From Sparassis latifolia (taxonomy: Eukaryota > Basidiomycota > Agaricomycetes > Polyporales > Sparassidaceae), in contig CM031555.1 of the NCBI GenBank assembly GCA_018466975.1, positions 248,001 through 312,000 on the forward strand: 64,000 bases of DNA, in the 5' to 3' direction. Each line of letters begins with the position of its first letter. Position 1 is the stretch's first letter. The notes beneath the pieces are model-generated. The model made no database searches. It was given only the letters and a program-made list of their open reading frames with translations, and was not told where the DNA came from. Below are positions 15,020-26,837 of this stretch, one piece after another. The position numbers and the translations under genes are program-made.

Positions 15020-17021
15020 CTATGCAATCTTGACTGTCTGGAGATACATCGTTTATAAGGAAAAGAGTGGAAGGGAAGGAGCACAAAGGAAGGAGCGGAA
15101 CGTGGAATGTTGTGGTTTGAAACATTTTGAAACGAAGTCGAGGATCCGAGACCGACAAGGATTGCACAGCAGAAGCGGAATAGCACAACAGAGACCAGAG
15201 TGAGTACGTGGATTTATACACCGGGTTAACGCACGTTACCTTCGCGTACAACGAGTCCACCACCTTGCCAACTTGCTCCAATGTGTCGATCGCGGCACCG
15301 TACGAGTTCTGAAAACAACATCAATGGTCGACTACAGAACAGTCACTAATGGATGCAAACTCACGTCAGCTTCTGGTTCGTCGAACACGATGAGACAACC
15401 GCGGCCCTGGTCGAGCACACCATGGAAGACCTTGTCCAGAATCATCTGGGACAGCCTGAGCGTAAGTGTATATCAGCCATCCGCGTTGGACTCGTTGAAT
15501 CAGAATTCATACTTGGTCTCTACTGCCTGTCGGCCCTGGCCGACCTGCTGCGCGACATACTCGACCTCGATGACAGAGTATGGTTCCACAATACGGAGAA
15601 GGTTGCCTTCAAGGAGAGTATCATACAATGCCGACAGATGTGTGCGGATTGTCGGATCCGAAGAGAGTTCTAGGGCGCGAGGTTAAGAGACCTGTAATTC
15701 ACTGGGGAAACAGACCAACCCTGCTGGTAGTCCTTAAGCGCCTTCTCGAAGTCGGCGAGGTTGCGCTTCTGATGCGCCCGTGCGACCGCGCGCATGCTCT
15801 CTACATCTCGCAGCTGCGCATACTTCAGCGCGAGCTTGATAGAAAGCAGCGATGTTACGTCCTCTGGCTGCATACACGCATCACTACATGATGTCTCACT
15901 TTTTGACCCTCGCCACACTCACCAAGTTCAGCATGACCTTGCACAACAGCATGTATTTGAGCGCGCCGAGCGCACCAGGGTCATCCTGTGTGCTCATGTT
16001 CTCGAATGTCTCGAAGAAATATGAGTATGCCGTCGTATAATCCTTGTCTTCCGCGTGAAGGATGCCGGACTGTAGATCCAGGCGGGCTTGTAGATGCGGC
16101 GGGCAGTAGATCGCATTCGCTGCTGTTCGCGCCGATGTGAGAGCGGCCTGTAGTGGAAGGCGGAGTAAGACAGGGCGATTCTGTGTCAAAAATACACACC
16201 TTGGCCTTTGCGAGGTTTCCTAAACCGCGGTAGACTCTGCTCTCCAGCAAATGGACTTCCGTCAGGATCATTTTGTCGTCTAGCCGCTTGAGCTCCGTCA
16301 AGAGCGTGTCAATCAGGGCAAGTGCGGGTCTGTATTGTGATGTTTCTAGCTGACTAGAAGCAGGTTAGCAGGATCAAGAGAGAAGACACGGAAGGACCAG
16401 ATAAAATCACAGTTTTACTCACAGGCCAACCAATCGTGTCTCCAGACTATGTTTCAAGAATATCCGCTTTTCGCGTTTTGCCCACTGGATGTTTTCAAGG
16501 AGTACGTCAATCTGGATCTGCTGACTGTTAGGGATCGGAGTGAAGCAATCCAGAAGAGTCCGGACTGCAACATGGTCTATTTCTGGGGTTTCAGAGCAGA
16601 ATTAACATTATCCACGTACTGAGCTTAGCGGTTTTAGCTTTTGCAGCTGAGGAGACGAAGGAACGAGATAATGTGATGACCGCTGCGACACCTTTCGCGT
16701 TACTAAGAATCCGGCAATATCTCTTGAGCATGTAGGCAATGCAGAGACACTCCCGACTTACTTCTGGTCGCGGTAGAGCTCTCCCAGCTTCACAAGGGCC
16801 GTCTCCTGATGCCGGATTTCTCGCTCACGTTCCTCTACATGAGCAAATTGATTATCCGGTGATTCTAAGGAGAGCAGTGACAACAGTTGAGCATACAAAC
16901 ACCTGAAATCTATACGGCCAGAGAACTCACGTAGAACCTCTTTGAACAGTGCTTCCGCTTGTACAGGATTTGAGGGGGCCAGCGACTCAGCCTCATTTAA
17001 AAGCTCTGCTCTAGACGGCAT
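15020..17021 (-). CDS. RPN6: 26S proteasome lid subunit RPN6 (PSMD11)
   Basis: A non-ATPase subunit that clamps the proteasome lid to the core particle. The start is ATG 17021 ([20 protein letters not shown]), followed by [33 protein letters not shown], a TPR-like helical array ([55 protein letters not shown]) and a PCI domain ([56 protein letters not shown]). The exon ending VVDSLYAK stops at a GTAACG donor at 15239. An 18-nt last exon at 15020-15037 (TVKIA then TAG) after a CTCCAG acceptor restores the expected LYAKTVK end, so the last intron is 202 nt. About eight introns in all. It is divergent from RPN7. Confidence 0.93.
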
Positions 17022-17294
17022 GGCGAAAGTTTATAGAAATGTTAGCACTGTTGGGAATGTATCACCTTTAGAACCATTTATGCAAAGAAAGATATATTTT
17101 GAGAGACAAACCTTCTGATTGAATACTGTTTAAAAAATCTCAGCGTGTTCCTTGCTGTCCAATTTCACACGATGCACAGCACAGAGTCGACAAGGGCGAA
17201 GAGAAGGTTGTGGACGTCGTGCAAGACGAGGTGAGCGCGACGGGTGACCGGTGACGCGTCGAGGAGCGTGGGAACGGATTCTGCACTGACGGAG
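17022..17294. promoter_or_regulatory. Bidirectional promoter of RPN6 and RPN7
   Basis: 273 bp separate the start codons of two proteasome lid genes transcribed in opposite directions. A CCAAT box lies at 17159-17163. I looked for the yeast Rpn4 element (GGTGGCAAA) on both strands and did not see it. Co-regulation of the pair is an inference from layout and from the known need for equal amounts of lid subunits. Confidence 0.6.
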
Positions 17295-18788
17295 ATGGCA
17301 CCATGCCTATTACCGTCGTGCTACCGATTCCAAACTCTGCCCGAAACAATATTTCTTTGTGAGGCCATCGCTACCTCCAAAGCCCTCCACAAATTTCTTT
17401 GTGCTCTCCAGCAGCATCCGAGTATCAGGCGGAAAGGACCGTGGGCAGGTATTCGTATCTTGTATCCAGAAAATTAGCTCCTCCTCGGCACCGAGTCTAT
17501 AACAGCAGCATCCATCCTCCCGCTTGACCAGGCTCTCCTCGAGTCTATGGAGAAGGCGAACAAGGAGGAGCTGGAGAAGCTCGACCTGCGGCTATCAGAG
17601 GCCGAGAAGACAGAGGGAGAGTCTGACATTGCAGATGCCCTGCACGCACGGGCGAACCACCTCACAAGAATCGGGGAGAAGGTATGTATGTTGTTACGCC
17701 CGCTCAATTCTCTCCAATCTCTAGAACCTTTCCGCCGTCTCTTAGGATAAAGCTATTGAAGCACAGAAAGTTGCTCTGGAGAAAACAGCGGGGCTTGGCT
17801 CGCGAATAGATATGGTCCTTACACTGGCTCGCATCGCATTCTTCTTTGGCGACTTCCAAATGATCACGGAGAAGCTCACCGATGCGGAAGAGTATGACTA
17901 TATTTCTCCGCGAGTGAGTCATGCTCACAAGTATATATCTACAGGCTCATTGAGAAGGGTGGTGACTGGGATCGCCGAAACCGCCTGAAAGTCTACCGAG
18001 GGCTACACTTACTATCAATTCGGCAGTTTAAGCGCGGTGGCGAGCTACTCCTTGACGCGCTTTCGACATTTACTGCTACCGAGTTGGTTTCGTACAATGA
18101 CTTCGTCGCCCTTACCATCATCGCGAACGTACTCGCTCTGAAGAGGGTGGACTTGAAGAAGAAGGTATATTTTTCCTCGTCAAGTCGTCGCACTCACAGA
18201 TTAACGCGTGATAGCTCATGGCTGCTCCCGAAGTAACACAAGTAATCGGAGAGTTACCAACGCTGGCGGATCTGATGAAGAACTTGTATGACTCGCACTA
18301 CGACAAATTCTTCTTCGCCCTCAGTACGTTCTCCCACGCATATTTTCTGTGCTGTGCCCACACCGAGTGTATCCAGGCACCGTTGAGCAATCCCACCTTC
18401 TACCATCGCGTCTGCTCTCCCCACACACGCGCTTCTATGTCCGCGAGATGCGTATCCTGGCGTACAGCCAGATTCTCGAGTCGTATCGCAGCCTCACGCT
18501 CGACAGTCTCGCACGCTCGTTTGGCGTGAGCGTCGAGTTCGTAGACAAGTGCGTTCCTCCCGCTTTTTACGGCTTCGCTTGGTATATTGGACTGACTGGG
18601 GTTTTGCGTGTTCAAGCGAACTATCGCGCTTCATCGCTTCCGGCCATCTGCACTGCACCATCGACAAGGTTCATGGGATCGTGGAGACAAACCGGCCATC
18701 GCTTAAGAATGCGCAGTACGAGACTGTGATCAAGCAAGGTGACCTGCTACTAAATGCTGTGCAGAGACTGAGTAAAGTATTATACTGA
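17295..18788 (+). CDS. RPN7: 26S proteasome lid subunit RPN7 (PSMD6)
   Basis: A PCI-domain subunit of the regulatory particle lid. The core is clear: [102 protein letters not shown], and the PCI part [20 protein letters not shown] with [20 protein letters not shown]. The stop is TGA 18786-18788. Introns include 17682-17746 and four later ones with consensus ends. I chose ATG 17295 because its frame gives [20 protein letters not shown] and joins LPLDQ through a 57-nt phase-1 intron (GTATTC to AACAG, about 17451-17507). An alternative ATG at 17303 opens a different frame that stops early. The N-terminal exon is the less certain part. Confidence 0.9.
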
Positions 18789-19064
18789 GCATGTAGCGCT
18801 TGTAGCTGTGGGTTGATTCATGATTTTTTCTCCCTGAGAACGATATGTACTGCGCCCGTCCATACAGTGGCACTGTGGTATCTTGGGAGACCAGTCTATA
18901 TATCACAAATTGAGTAACACTGTCGAGCCTCCCGTCGCAGCTGTTGGCCGAATGAAATGGCTCAGCCTGCAGGTTCACCTAATGTGGTGACGACTTGCTC
19001 ACCAATCCAAGTTAGCTCTTCCCCTAGCTGTTCGTTCCCTAGGAAGACTGCACCAGACGGCGAC

Positions 19065-19416
19065 CGAAGTTCTATAGGCGTCCGATATCTTGATCCTCTT
19101 ACACCGAGTCATAATTCATCCCTGAATCTCCCTGCGATGTCCTCACCCTCTGCCCCCCTGCATCGATGGACCGATAATATCAAGGCCGCGGGTTTCAAGT
19201 GGTAGAATTGTCAGTTCTCATCAGCGCGCCACAACCACATCGAAGTTCTATAGGCGTCCGATATCTTGATCCTCTTACACCGAGTCATATTTCATCCCTG
19301 CATCTCCCTGCGATGTCCTCACCCTCTGCTCCCCTGCATCGATGGACCGATAATATCAAGGCCGCGGGTTTCAAGTGGTAGAATTGTCAGTTCTCATCAA
19401 CGCGCCACAACCACAT
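19065..19416. repeat. 176-bp tandem duplication upstream of copy A gene
   Basis: Bases 19065-19240 and 19241-19416 are back-to-back direct copies starting CGAAGTTCTATAGGCGTCCG. They differ at only a few positions. Copies B and C have this segment once. It lies in the 5' flank of the copy A gene. Confidence 0.92.
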
Positions 19417-19787
19417 GTTGTTCCAGAAGCGCTAGAATTGTGGGTCCGTGTTGGGCGCGTCACAGCCTTAGATACATTAGTAAATATGAGAAAAATAAGC
19501 AGTAAAAATTCGCTTTAGTTATGTTCTAGTAAAAATAAGAGATATAAATGTGGCGGGCAGGATTCAACAAGCCAATGCAGCGACCAGGAAGAGCGCTCGT
19601 GAAGAGGACCGACGGTCCTGCAGACAAAAGACTGTCGGACAGCACGATGGAATCGATAGGCACCGGACGAGGCGCCGAGAGCGGAGCGGCGTGACCGCGA
19701 GGTTGGGCGCCTCTACTCAGTGACTCCTCTCGCTCTGCCGCATGGATACAGGCCTCAGGTGTTAAAGAACAGACTACACTCTCCAGC

Positions 19788-21169
19788 ATGGCCCCCCAGT
19801 TTTCTCTCATCGCTATCTTCCACCGTATTCATTCTCTACTCAGACGACTCATGAGCGACCACCAGCCTCCCCAACGCTGCTGGGCCGACAACTTTTCGAA
19901 GGAAGGCAGAGGCCTTCCCGTCGATACTGTCATCAGTGAATACGAAACCCGGGGCTGGCTCGCGCGCGACCTGTACATTAGCGTGCTTAAATTCTACAAG
20001 CACGACCAAGGCGTCGAACACGAGTTCTTAATCGGTACCGTCGTTAACTCTGGGTGGGAGGTCGGATTTATCTTGGTCGAGCGCCAAGGAGCGAGGATTG
20101 GTCGGGGTGCTTCCGCGATGCCATTGAACGCCGCATTGGGTTCCTCTGGTAGTACTGTTGCTCTTCCTGCCAATGACGTTCTCTTTATGGGACGAAATCA
20201 TGGCGCTCTGCTTGACCTCGCCAGTCGCTCTGCCAGGTCTACTGTACACGGCTCATACACTGTGCCGCCGGAAAAGCGCGCAGACTCGATCGCCTCCCTC
20301 CTTGCGGCTTGTTTTGTCGCTCACGAAACTAAGGAGAAGTACGATGCCTTCGAGACTAACTGCTATTGGTTTGCCGGTGTGGTATACAATCTGGTTACGG
20401 GCGACAACATCAATGTCAACTCGGACAACACGCCCCCAGCGCCGATTGTGCGTGATGCTCTGCCTGAGGGTGATATTCAACTCGAGCCTCGTTCTCTTCC
20501 CCAGGCAGGTGGTGCTCAGTCTGAGGATAATATTCAGGTAAAATGACATTCTCTTTTCCTCGTTACTCGCAGTCTGATTCTCAGTCCCAGGTTGCGCAGG
20601 ACAATTCTCAGTCTCAGGTTCCTCAGCGCTCGAAAACAGGGCACTTTGGATCGTTTCCCATTGTTCGTCCTGCGGACATTAGAGCTGATGCAGATGAAAT
20701 ACGGGCCGAGTTCAGGAAAAAGACGGAAGAAATAGTGAGGGAACTGGAGCACTTTGGGAAAATGCCGGAGAAGTTGGCGAGTCAGACGGCCAGGGCGGAC
20801 ATGGCGGACGCGAGAGCGGTCAAAGAGCAGAGGCTAAGAAAGGAGGAGGAGAGGCTGAGAAAGGAAGAGAGTGCCAGGGTGGAGGAGGAGAGGCTGAGGG
20901 CGGAGGAGGAGAGGCTGAGGGCGGACACGGAGGAGAGGCTGAGAAAGGAGGAGGAGAGGCTACGAAAGGAGGAGGAGAGGCTGAGAAAGGAAGAGAGTGC
21001 CAGGGCGGACAGGTTGGCCAAAGAGAACGCCGAGATGGCGAAGAAACTTGCACAGCTTCAAGAGGCATACACCAAAGGTGCAGCTGGTGCATCGGGCGTG
21101 ACAGAAGGCCGCACTACGCCTCCGTCTAGTCGTTCCAGCATGGCTTCCGCGTCTAAGAGAGCTGTGTAA
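19788..21169 (+). CDS. NCYWF-motif coiled-coil protein, copy A
   Basis: Two exons, 19788-20537 and 20591-21169, with a 53-nt intron (GTAAAA to CCCAG, phase 0) encode 442 residues. The first 250 residues form a compact domain with WLARDLYISVLKFYKHD, GVEHEFLIGTVV (candidate His), a PPEKRADSIASLLAACF helix and FETNCYWFAGVVYNLV (candidate Cys). A His-then-NC-aromatic order recalls permuted NlpC/P60 or LRAT-like thiol enzymes; that is inference only. The second exon begins VAQDNSQSQVPQRS, then the shared RPADIRADADEIRAEFRKK, then a long coiled coil of RLRKEEE, RLRADTEE and ARADRLAKENAEMAKK units, and a Ser/Thr-rich end (TPPSSRSSMASASKRAV). From memory, similar mushroom proteins are common and uncharacterised. 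Start could also be the inner ATG before SDHQPPQ. Confidence 0.85.
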
Positions 21170-22183
21170 GTGTTTCCGCCTTTTGTCTTGATCTATGTAA
21201 GCTGATATCATTGTTGTGATTTTCCAGCTGATACCGTCGATGTGAAGGTATGTACCATGTCACGGATCGTGCTTTCTGTGGTCTCATCCTTACTTAGCCC
21301 TCAGTCGTCGATAAGCGCGCTCCGCGCTCGTATTCCCATCTCGTCGAGTTTTCGCATCCCTCTATGATCTCTGTATTTCCTTGACATACATGCTTTCACT
21401 TTTTTGCGCTGCGGAGGATCTTTCTCTTCTACTCACGCCGTCTCCATCAGCTGTACTTTGTATCTTCTACTCGTGAACGTGCTCTCCTTTGTCCTCTTGA
21501 TCTCGTCGTCTTAACTTTCCGCTCTGATTCTGTAAAGATATTTTCATCGATACCTATGCTCTTGTGGCCTTCGCGCGTGTAACCTCTGTACTATTAGTAT
21601 TCCAATGTGTTCTTGCTTAGAATATAAGCCGATGTCTGTCGCATTTGCTGCTGATTGGCATTCTGGTCCACTCTGATTATTCATGATCAGCCTTGCGTAC
21701 GGCGGGGGGTGGAAATTATCTGGCCGGTCATATAATACCTTGCAACCTGAACCCATTGTTGCCAGTCGGTAGGCAGTGGCAGCGCCGCGACGAGCCGACT
21801 ACTCACGTCCTACAAATTTCGTTGATAGCATACGATCTGTGGCATGAAGACCTTACTTCAGATCAACAACAGGCTGTCCTTGTTTCAACATAGATCTCTT
21901 CTTTTCTGCTTCCTACCTCACTCTGCCTCGAGTGCTGCGGTATCACATCACAGGCTCCCGGCGACGCACAAGACTTACTCGATTAGGACGCCATATTCAC
22001 CGCTCTCCCACGCTCAACACATTTGTTGATTTTGCGGCGCGGTATGTAGAATATCTCCAGCTGGATAGATATTGGTCTCCTCCACTCAGTGATACTCCGT
22101 GGTAAAACATTTGTCCGTACCGCAGGTGCGTGCCTGTAGTTGGATGAACAACATCGAAATCTGACTCCCATCGCGGAATACTA
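21170..22183 (+). repeat. 3' flank of the NCYWF gene, copy A
   Basis: A non-coding region conserved after every copy: B at 25869-26838, C at 31023-32028, and D inverted at 43861-44671. Just after the gene it contains GTAAGTG...TTTTCCAG, which looks like a real intron in the 3' part of the transcript, followed by CTGATACCGTCGATGTGAAG and another GTATGT donor-like site. Further on are a pyrimidine-rich TTCTACTC region and a block around AAACATTTGTCCG. The frames here have no recognisable product. Confidence 0.75.
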
Positions 22184-22499
22184 TCGGACTCTGAGGCTTG
22201 TCAGTTTCTTCAGAACAGAGTAATTCTCTTCTTTCACCTATATCGGGAATGCACACTGTATGTGCGTCTCCGAAGTGATTGGCAGGTCAACCGTGATCAA
22301 CTCAGTTTCCTCTTTTTCCCGCATCAGCATCTCCATAGTACTTTTCTTGCGTGTATGCGCATATGATGACTGCTGATCAGCATTTATATTTCCCCTCCTA
22401 TTGTGTCAAACGGATATTATCGATGATGACTCCGATGAGCCGCTTTGCTGCACACTGCTTCTCAGCCAAGAGACCAACCACCGATGATCATTACCGGCG

Positions 22500-23910
22500 C
22501 ATCGATAGCTGCTTAACTACGTCTTCACAGTTATCCACCATTCTCCTCAATGCGTTCGTGACCACAGGCTTCTCGAGATCATCCCGGGACAGCGATGATG
22601 GTTTTCGTTCGCTCTCTCGCCTCGCGTGAACCTCCAGAGCGCTGAAGGAACCTGTGCATACGATTCTATGGCGCAATCTTCCATCCTTTTCCCCACTGAT
22701 AGCCTTACTACCAAGCACTTTCCGTTGGACTCCTCGTCACTTGGATTGGATGATAAGCTGCATTCTTGTATTTCCTCTGTTATTTTCACTGCCACGGCCA
22801 CGTGGGCCAAACTTTCTCAGCCGGAGGCTTGGACATGTTCGTACAGTGGCACATACCCCAATCTTAGACAATCTTCTGAAGGACGTGGTAACACTCAAGT
22901 GTCTTGTTGCACTGTCATGTGCATTGCCTACACGATCTCCCTCCCTGTTTGACCTGGACCTTACAACACCTGACCACACTGGAGCGGCTCTATCTGAGAG
23001 CAAGTGATGCAGTGTCACCGCACGTTGGCGAGTGTGTCGCTGGTCTTCTCGCACTGCATTCGGTTCAGCTTGACCTACCCGGCGCCTTGACGCATTTCTG
23101 CATTTGACACGCCTGCAACTCACTGGAGACGCTGGCAACACCGTCGTCGTCCTTGCACATTTGATTAGCCGATTCCGTGTCCTGCACCTTGCCCTTCAAG
23201 ACAATCCTCCTACTGAGGATGATTGGCGGGATCTCTGTATTCTTATCAGTACAAGGTTCGCCAAAACCCTGCAGAGTCTGCGTACACGCGTGTCCTCGGA
23301 GTTTGGCTACCTCCACCGCTCCGTCAACGGACGCACTAGAATGTATCACTTGCCTCTAACAGTTCTCTCGGCGATGCCGCACCTGAAGTATCTGGATATG
23401 ATATCCTTGACTCGGTCGTATTCCACGACGGCGATATTGTCCACATCGCGACCAGGTGCCTTGCACAGGAGGATTTCCGTCTCGCTCACGTCGCGCGCTT
23501 CCCACATACCGGCTCGAGGCCGTATCAATTTCTCTGGAATTATCCTGCTCGGACGATAAGGTACAGCATGATGAAACCGATACGCGGCGTACCCTTGGCT
23601 CGTGCAAGATGAGTCCATACTTCCGTGATGTTATCGATGAGGAAACACTAGCCTTATTCTCTGCAATCTCAATATCGTTCGTGCGCATGTCGTGCGCGTC
23701 GACTTATATGTTTTCAATCGGCAGACGCCCTCCCCCACACTTCCCCGAAAACGCACGCTTCACATGGCGCCTCCCATCGCAGCTGTCTTCTCTTGGTCGA
23801 ATGAGATGGTTCAGCCGGGAGGTTCACCTAATGTGGCAACGACTTGCTCACCAATCCAAGTTAGCTCTTCCCCTAGCTGTTCGTTCCCTAGGAAGACTGC
23901 ACCAGACGGC
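22500..23910 (+). pseudogene. Decayed F-box/LRR gene between copies A and B
   Basis: Pieces of the same protein type as the intact gene at 59720-61261 appear in changing frames: DDGFRSLSRLA, an in-frame TGA at 22627-22629 where the intact gene has a Cys codon, then LKEPVHTILWRNLPSFSPL, ILDNLLKDVVTLKCLVALSC, FRVLHLALQDNPPTEDDWRD, TRMYHLPLTVLSAMPHLKYL and ARFPHTGSRPYQF-like residues. A region of about 200 bp that copy D still has (SFLPHLRSLTWTARTVDG) is missing near 22840. The stop codon, the frame breaks and the deletion make a working protein unlikely. The 3' end merges into the 5' flank of cassette B. Confidence 0.8.
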
Positions 23911-24465
23911 GACCGAAGTTCTATAAGCGCGTCCGATATCTTGATCCTCTTACACCGAGTCATAATTCATCCCTGAATCTCCCTGCGATGTCCTCACCCT
24001 CTGCCCCCCTGCATCGATGGACCGATAATATCAAGGCCGCGGGTTTGAAGTGGTAGAATTGTCAGTTCTCATCAGCGCGCCACAACCACATGTTGTTCCA
24101 GAAGCGCTAGAATTGTGGGTCCGTGTTGGGCGCGTCACAGCCTTAGATACATTAGTAAATATGAGAAAAATAAGCAGTAAAAATTCGCTTTAGTTATGTT
24201 CTAGTAAAAATAAGAGATATAAATGTGGCGGGCAGGATTCAACGGGCCAATGCAGCGACGGCAGGAAGAGCGCTCGTAAAGAGGACCGACGGTCCTACAG
24301 ACAAAAGACTGTTGGGCAGCACGGTGACGATGGAATCGATAGGCACCGGACACACGAGGCGATCGCGGAGCGGCGTGACCGCGAGGTTCGGCGCCTCTAC
24401 TCAGTGATCCCTCTCGCTCTGTACTACAGGCCTCAGGTATTAAAGAACAGACTACACCCTCCGAC

Positions 24466-25868
24466 ATGGCCCTCCAGTTTTCTCTCATCCCTCTCTTCCA
24501 CCGTATTCATTCTCAACTCAGACGACTCATGAGCGACCAGCCTCCCCAACAATCCTGGGCCGACAACTTTTCGAAGGAAGGCAGAGGCCTTCCCGTCGAT
24601 ACTGTCATCAATGACTACCAAAACCGGGGCTGGGTCGCGCGCGACCTGTACATTAGCGTGCTTAAATTCTACAAGCACGACAAAGGCGTCGAACACGAGT
24701 TCTTAATCGGTACCGTCGTTAACTCTGCTGGGAAGGAGGTCGGATTTATCTTGGTCGAGCGCCAAGGAGCGAGGATTGGTCGGGGTGCTTCCGCGAAGCC
24801 ATTGAACGCCGCATTGGGTTCTTCCGGTAGTACTGCTGCTCCTCCTGCCCATGACGTTCTCTTTATGGGACGAAATCATGGTGCTCTGCTTAACCTCGCC
24901 GGTCGCACTGCCAGGTCTACCGTACACGGCTCATACACAGTGCCGCCGGAAAAGCGTGCAGACTCGATCGCCTCCCTCCTTGCGGCTTGTTTTGTCGCTC
25001 ACGAAATTAAGGAGAAGTACGATGCCTTCGAGACTAACTGCTACTGGTTTGCCGGCGTGGTGTACAATCTGGTCACGGGCGACAACATCAATATCAACTC
25101 GGACAGCACGCGCACAGTGCCGATTGTGCGTGATGCTCTGCCCGAGGGTGATATTCAGCTCGAGCCTCGTTCTCTTCCCCAGGCAGGTGGTGCTCAGTCT
25201 GAGGATAATATTCAGGTAAAATGACATTCTCTTCCCCTCGTTAGTCGCGGTCTGATTCTCAATTCCAGGTCGCGCAGGACGATTCTCAGTCTCAGGTTCC
25301 TCAGCGCTCGAAAACAGGGCACTTTGGATCGCTTGCCATTGTTCGTCCTGCGGACATCAGAGCTGATGCGGATGAGATACGGGCCGACTTCAGGAAAAAG
25401 ACGGAAGAAATAGTGAGTGCACAGAAGTACTTTGGGAAATGGCCGGAGGAGTTGGCGAGTCAGACGGCCAGGGCGAACATGGCGGACGCGAGAGCGGACA
25501 CAGAGGAGAGGCTAAAAAAGGAGGAGAGCGCCAGGGCGGAGGAGGAGAGGCTGAGGGCGGACACGGAGGAGAGGCTGAAAAAGGAGGAGAGCGCCAGGGC
25601 GGAGGAGGAGAGGCTGAGGGCGGACACGGAGGAGAGGCTGAGAAAGGAGGCGGACGCGAGAGCGGTCACAGAGGAGAGGCTGAGAAAGGAAGAGAGTGCC
25701 AGGGCGGACAGGTTGGCCAAAGAGAACGCCGAGATGGCGAAGAAACTTGCACAGCTTCAAGAGGCATACACCAAAGGTGCAGCTGGTGCATCGGGCGTGA
25801 CAGAAGGCCGCACTACGCCTCCGTCTAGTCGTTCCAGCATGGCTTCCGCGTCTAAGAGAGCTGTGTAA
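24466..25868 (+). CDS. NCYWF-motif coiled-coil protein, copy B
   Basis: Exons 24466-25215 and 25269-25868, with a 53-nt phase-0 intron (GTAAAA to TTCCAG), encode 449 residues, the longest of the four. The N-terminal domain keeps GVEHEFLIGTVV and FETNCYWFAGVVYNLV and is closest to copy A, sharing the NFSKEGRGLPVDTVI form. The tail is the most regular: EERLKKEESARAEEE and RLRADTEE units are repeated, then ARAVTEERLRKEESARADRL and the common KENAEMAKKLAQLQEAY. It has the same 5' flank type as A, with TATAAA in the segment about 245 bp before the ATG. The ORF is open throughout, so the copy looks functional at sequence level. Confidence 0.85.
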
Positions 25869-26837
25869 GTGTTTCCGCCTTTTGTCTTGATCTATGTAAG
25901 CTGATATCATTGTTGTGATTTTCCAGCTGATACCGTCGATGTGAAGGTATGTACCATGTCACGGATCGTGCTTTCTGTGGTCTCATCATTGCTTAGCCTG
26001 TAGTCGTTGATAAGCACGCTCCGCGCTCGTCTTCCTATCTCGTCGAGTTTTCGGATCCCTCTATGATCCCTGGATTCCCTTGACATATATGTTTTCATTT
26101 TTTTTGTGCTGCGGATCTTTCTCTTCTACTCACGCTGTTCTCTTCTACTCACGCTGTCTCCGTCAGCTGTACTTCGTATCTTCTACTCGTGAACGTGCTC
26201 TCCTTTGTCCTCTTGCTCTCGTCGTCTTAACTTTCTGCTCTGATTCTGTAAAGATATTTTCATCGATACCTATGCTCTTGTGGCCTTCGCGCGTGTAACC
26301 TCTGTACTATTAGTATTCCAATGTGTTCTTGCTTAGAATATAAGCCGATGTCTGTCGCATTTGCTGCTGATTGGCATTCTGGTCCACTCCGATTATTCCT
26401 GATCAGCCTTGCGTACGGCGGGGTAGAAATTATCTGGCCGGTCATATAATACCTTGCAACCTGAACCCATTGTTGCCGGTCGGTAGGCAGTGGCAGCGCC
26501 GCGACGCGACGCCGACTACTCACGTCCTACAATTGTCGTTAATAGCATACGATCTGTGGCATGAAGACCTTACTTCAGATCAACAACAGGCTGTCCTTGT
26601 TTCAACATGACAGATCTCTTCTTTTCTGCTTCCTACCTCACTCTGCCTCGAGTGCTGCAGTATCACATCACAGGCTCCCGGCGACGCACAAGACTTACTC
26701 GATTAGGACGCCATACGTAGAATATTAGATAGATATCGGTCTCCTCCACTCGGTGGCACTCCGTGGTAAAAAATTGTCCGTACCGCCGGTGCGTGCTTGT
26801 AGTTGGATGAACAACATCGAAATCTGACCCCATCGCG

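Noticed and set aside
17022..17294. Yeast-type Rpn4 proteasome element in the RPN6/RPN7 promoter
   Set aside because: The GGTGGCAAA core was not found on either strand by reading. Basidiomycetes may use another factor.
20543..21169. Second exon of the NCYWF gene as an independent gene starting at ATG 20543
   Set aside because: That ATG lies inside the 53-nt intron. The intron is present with consensus ends in all four copies and joins the frames in phase 0, so a single two-exon gene is more likely.
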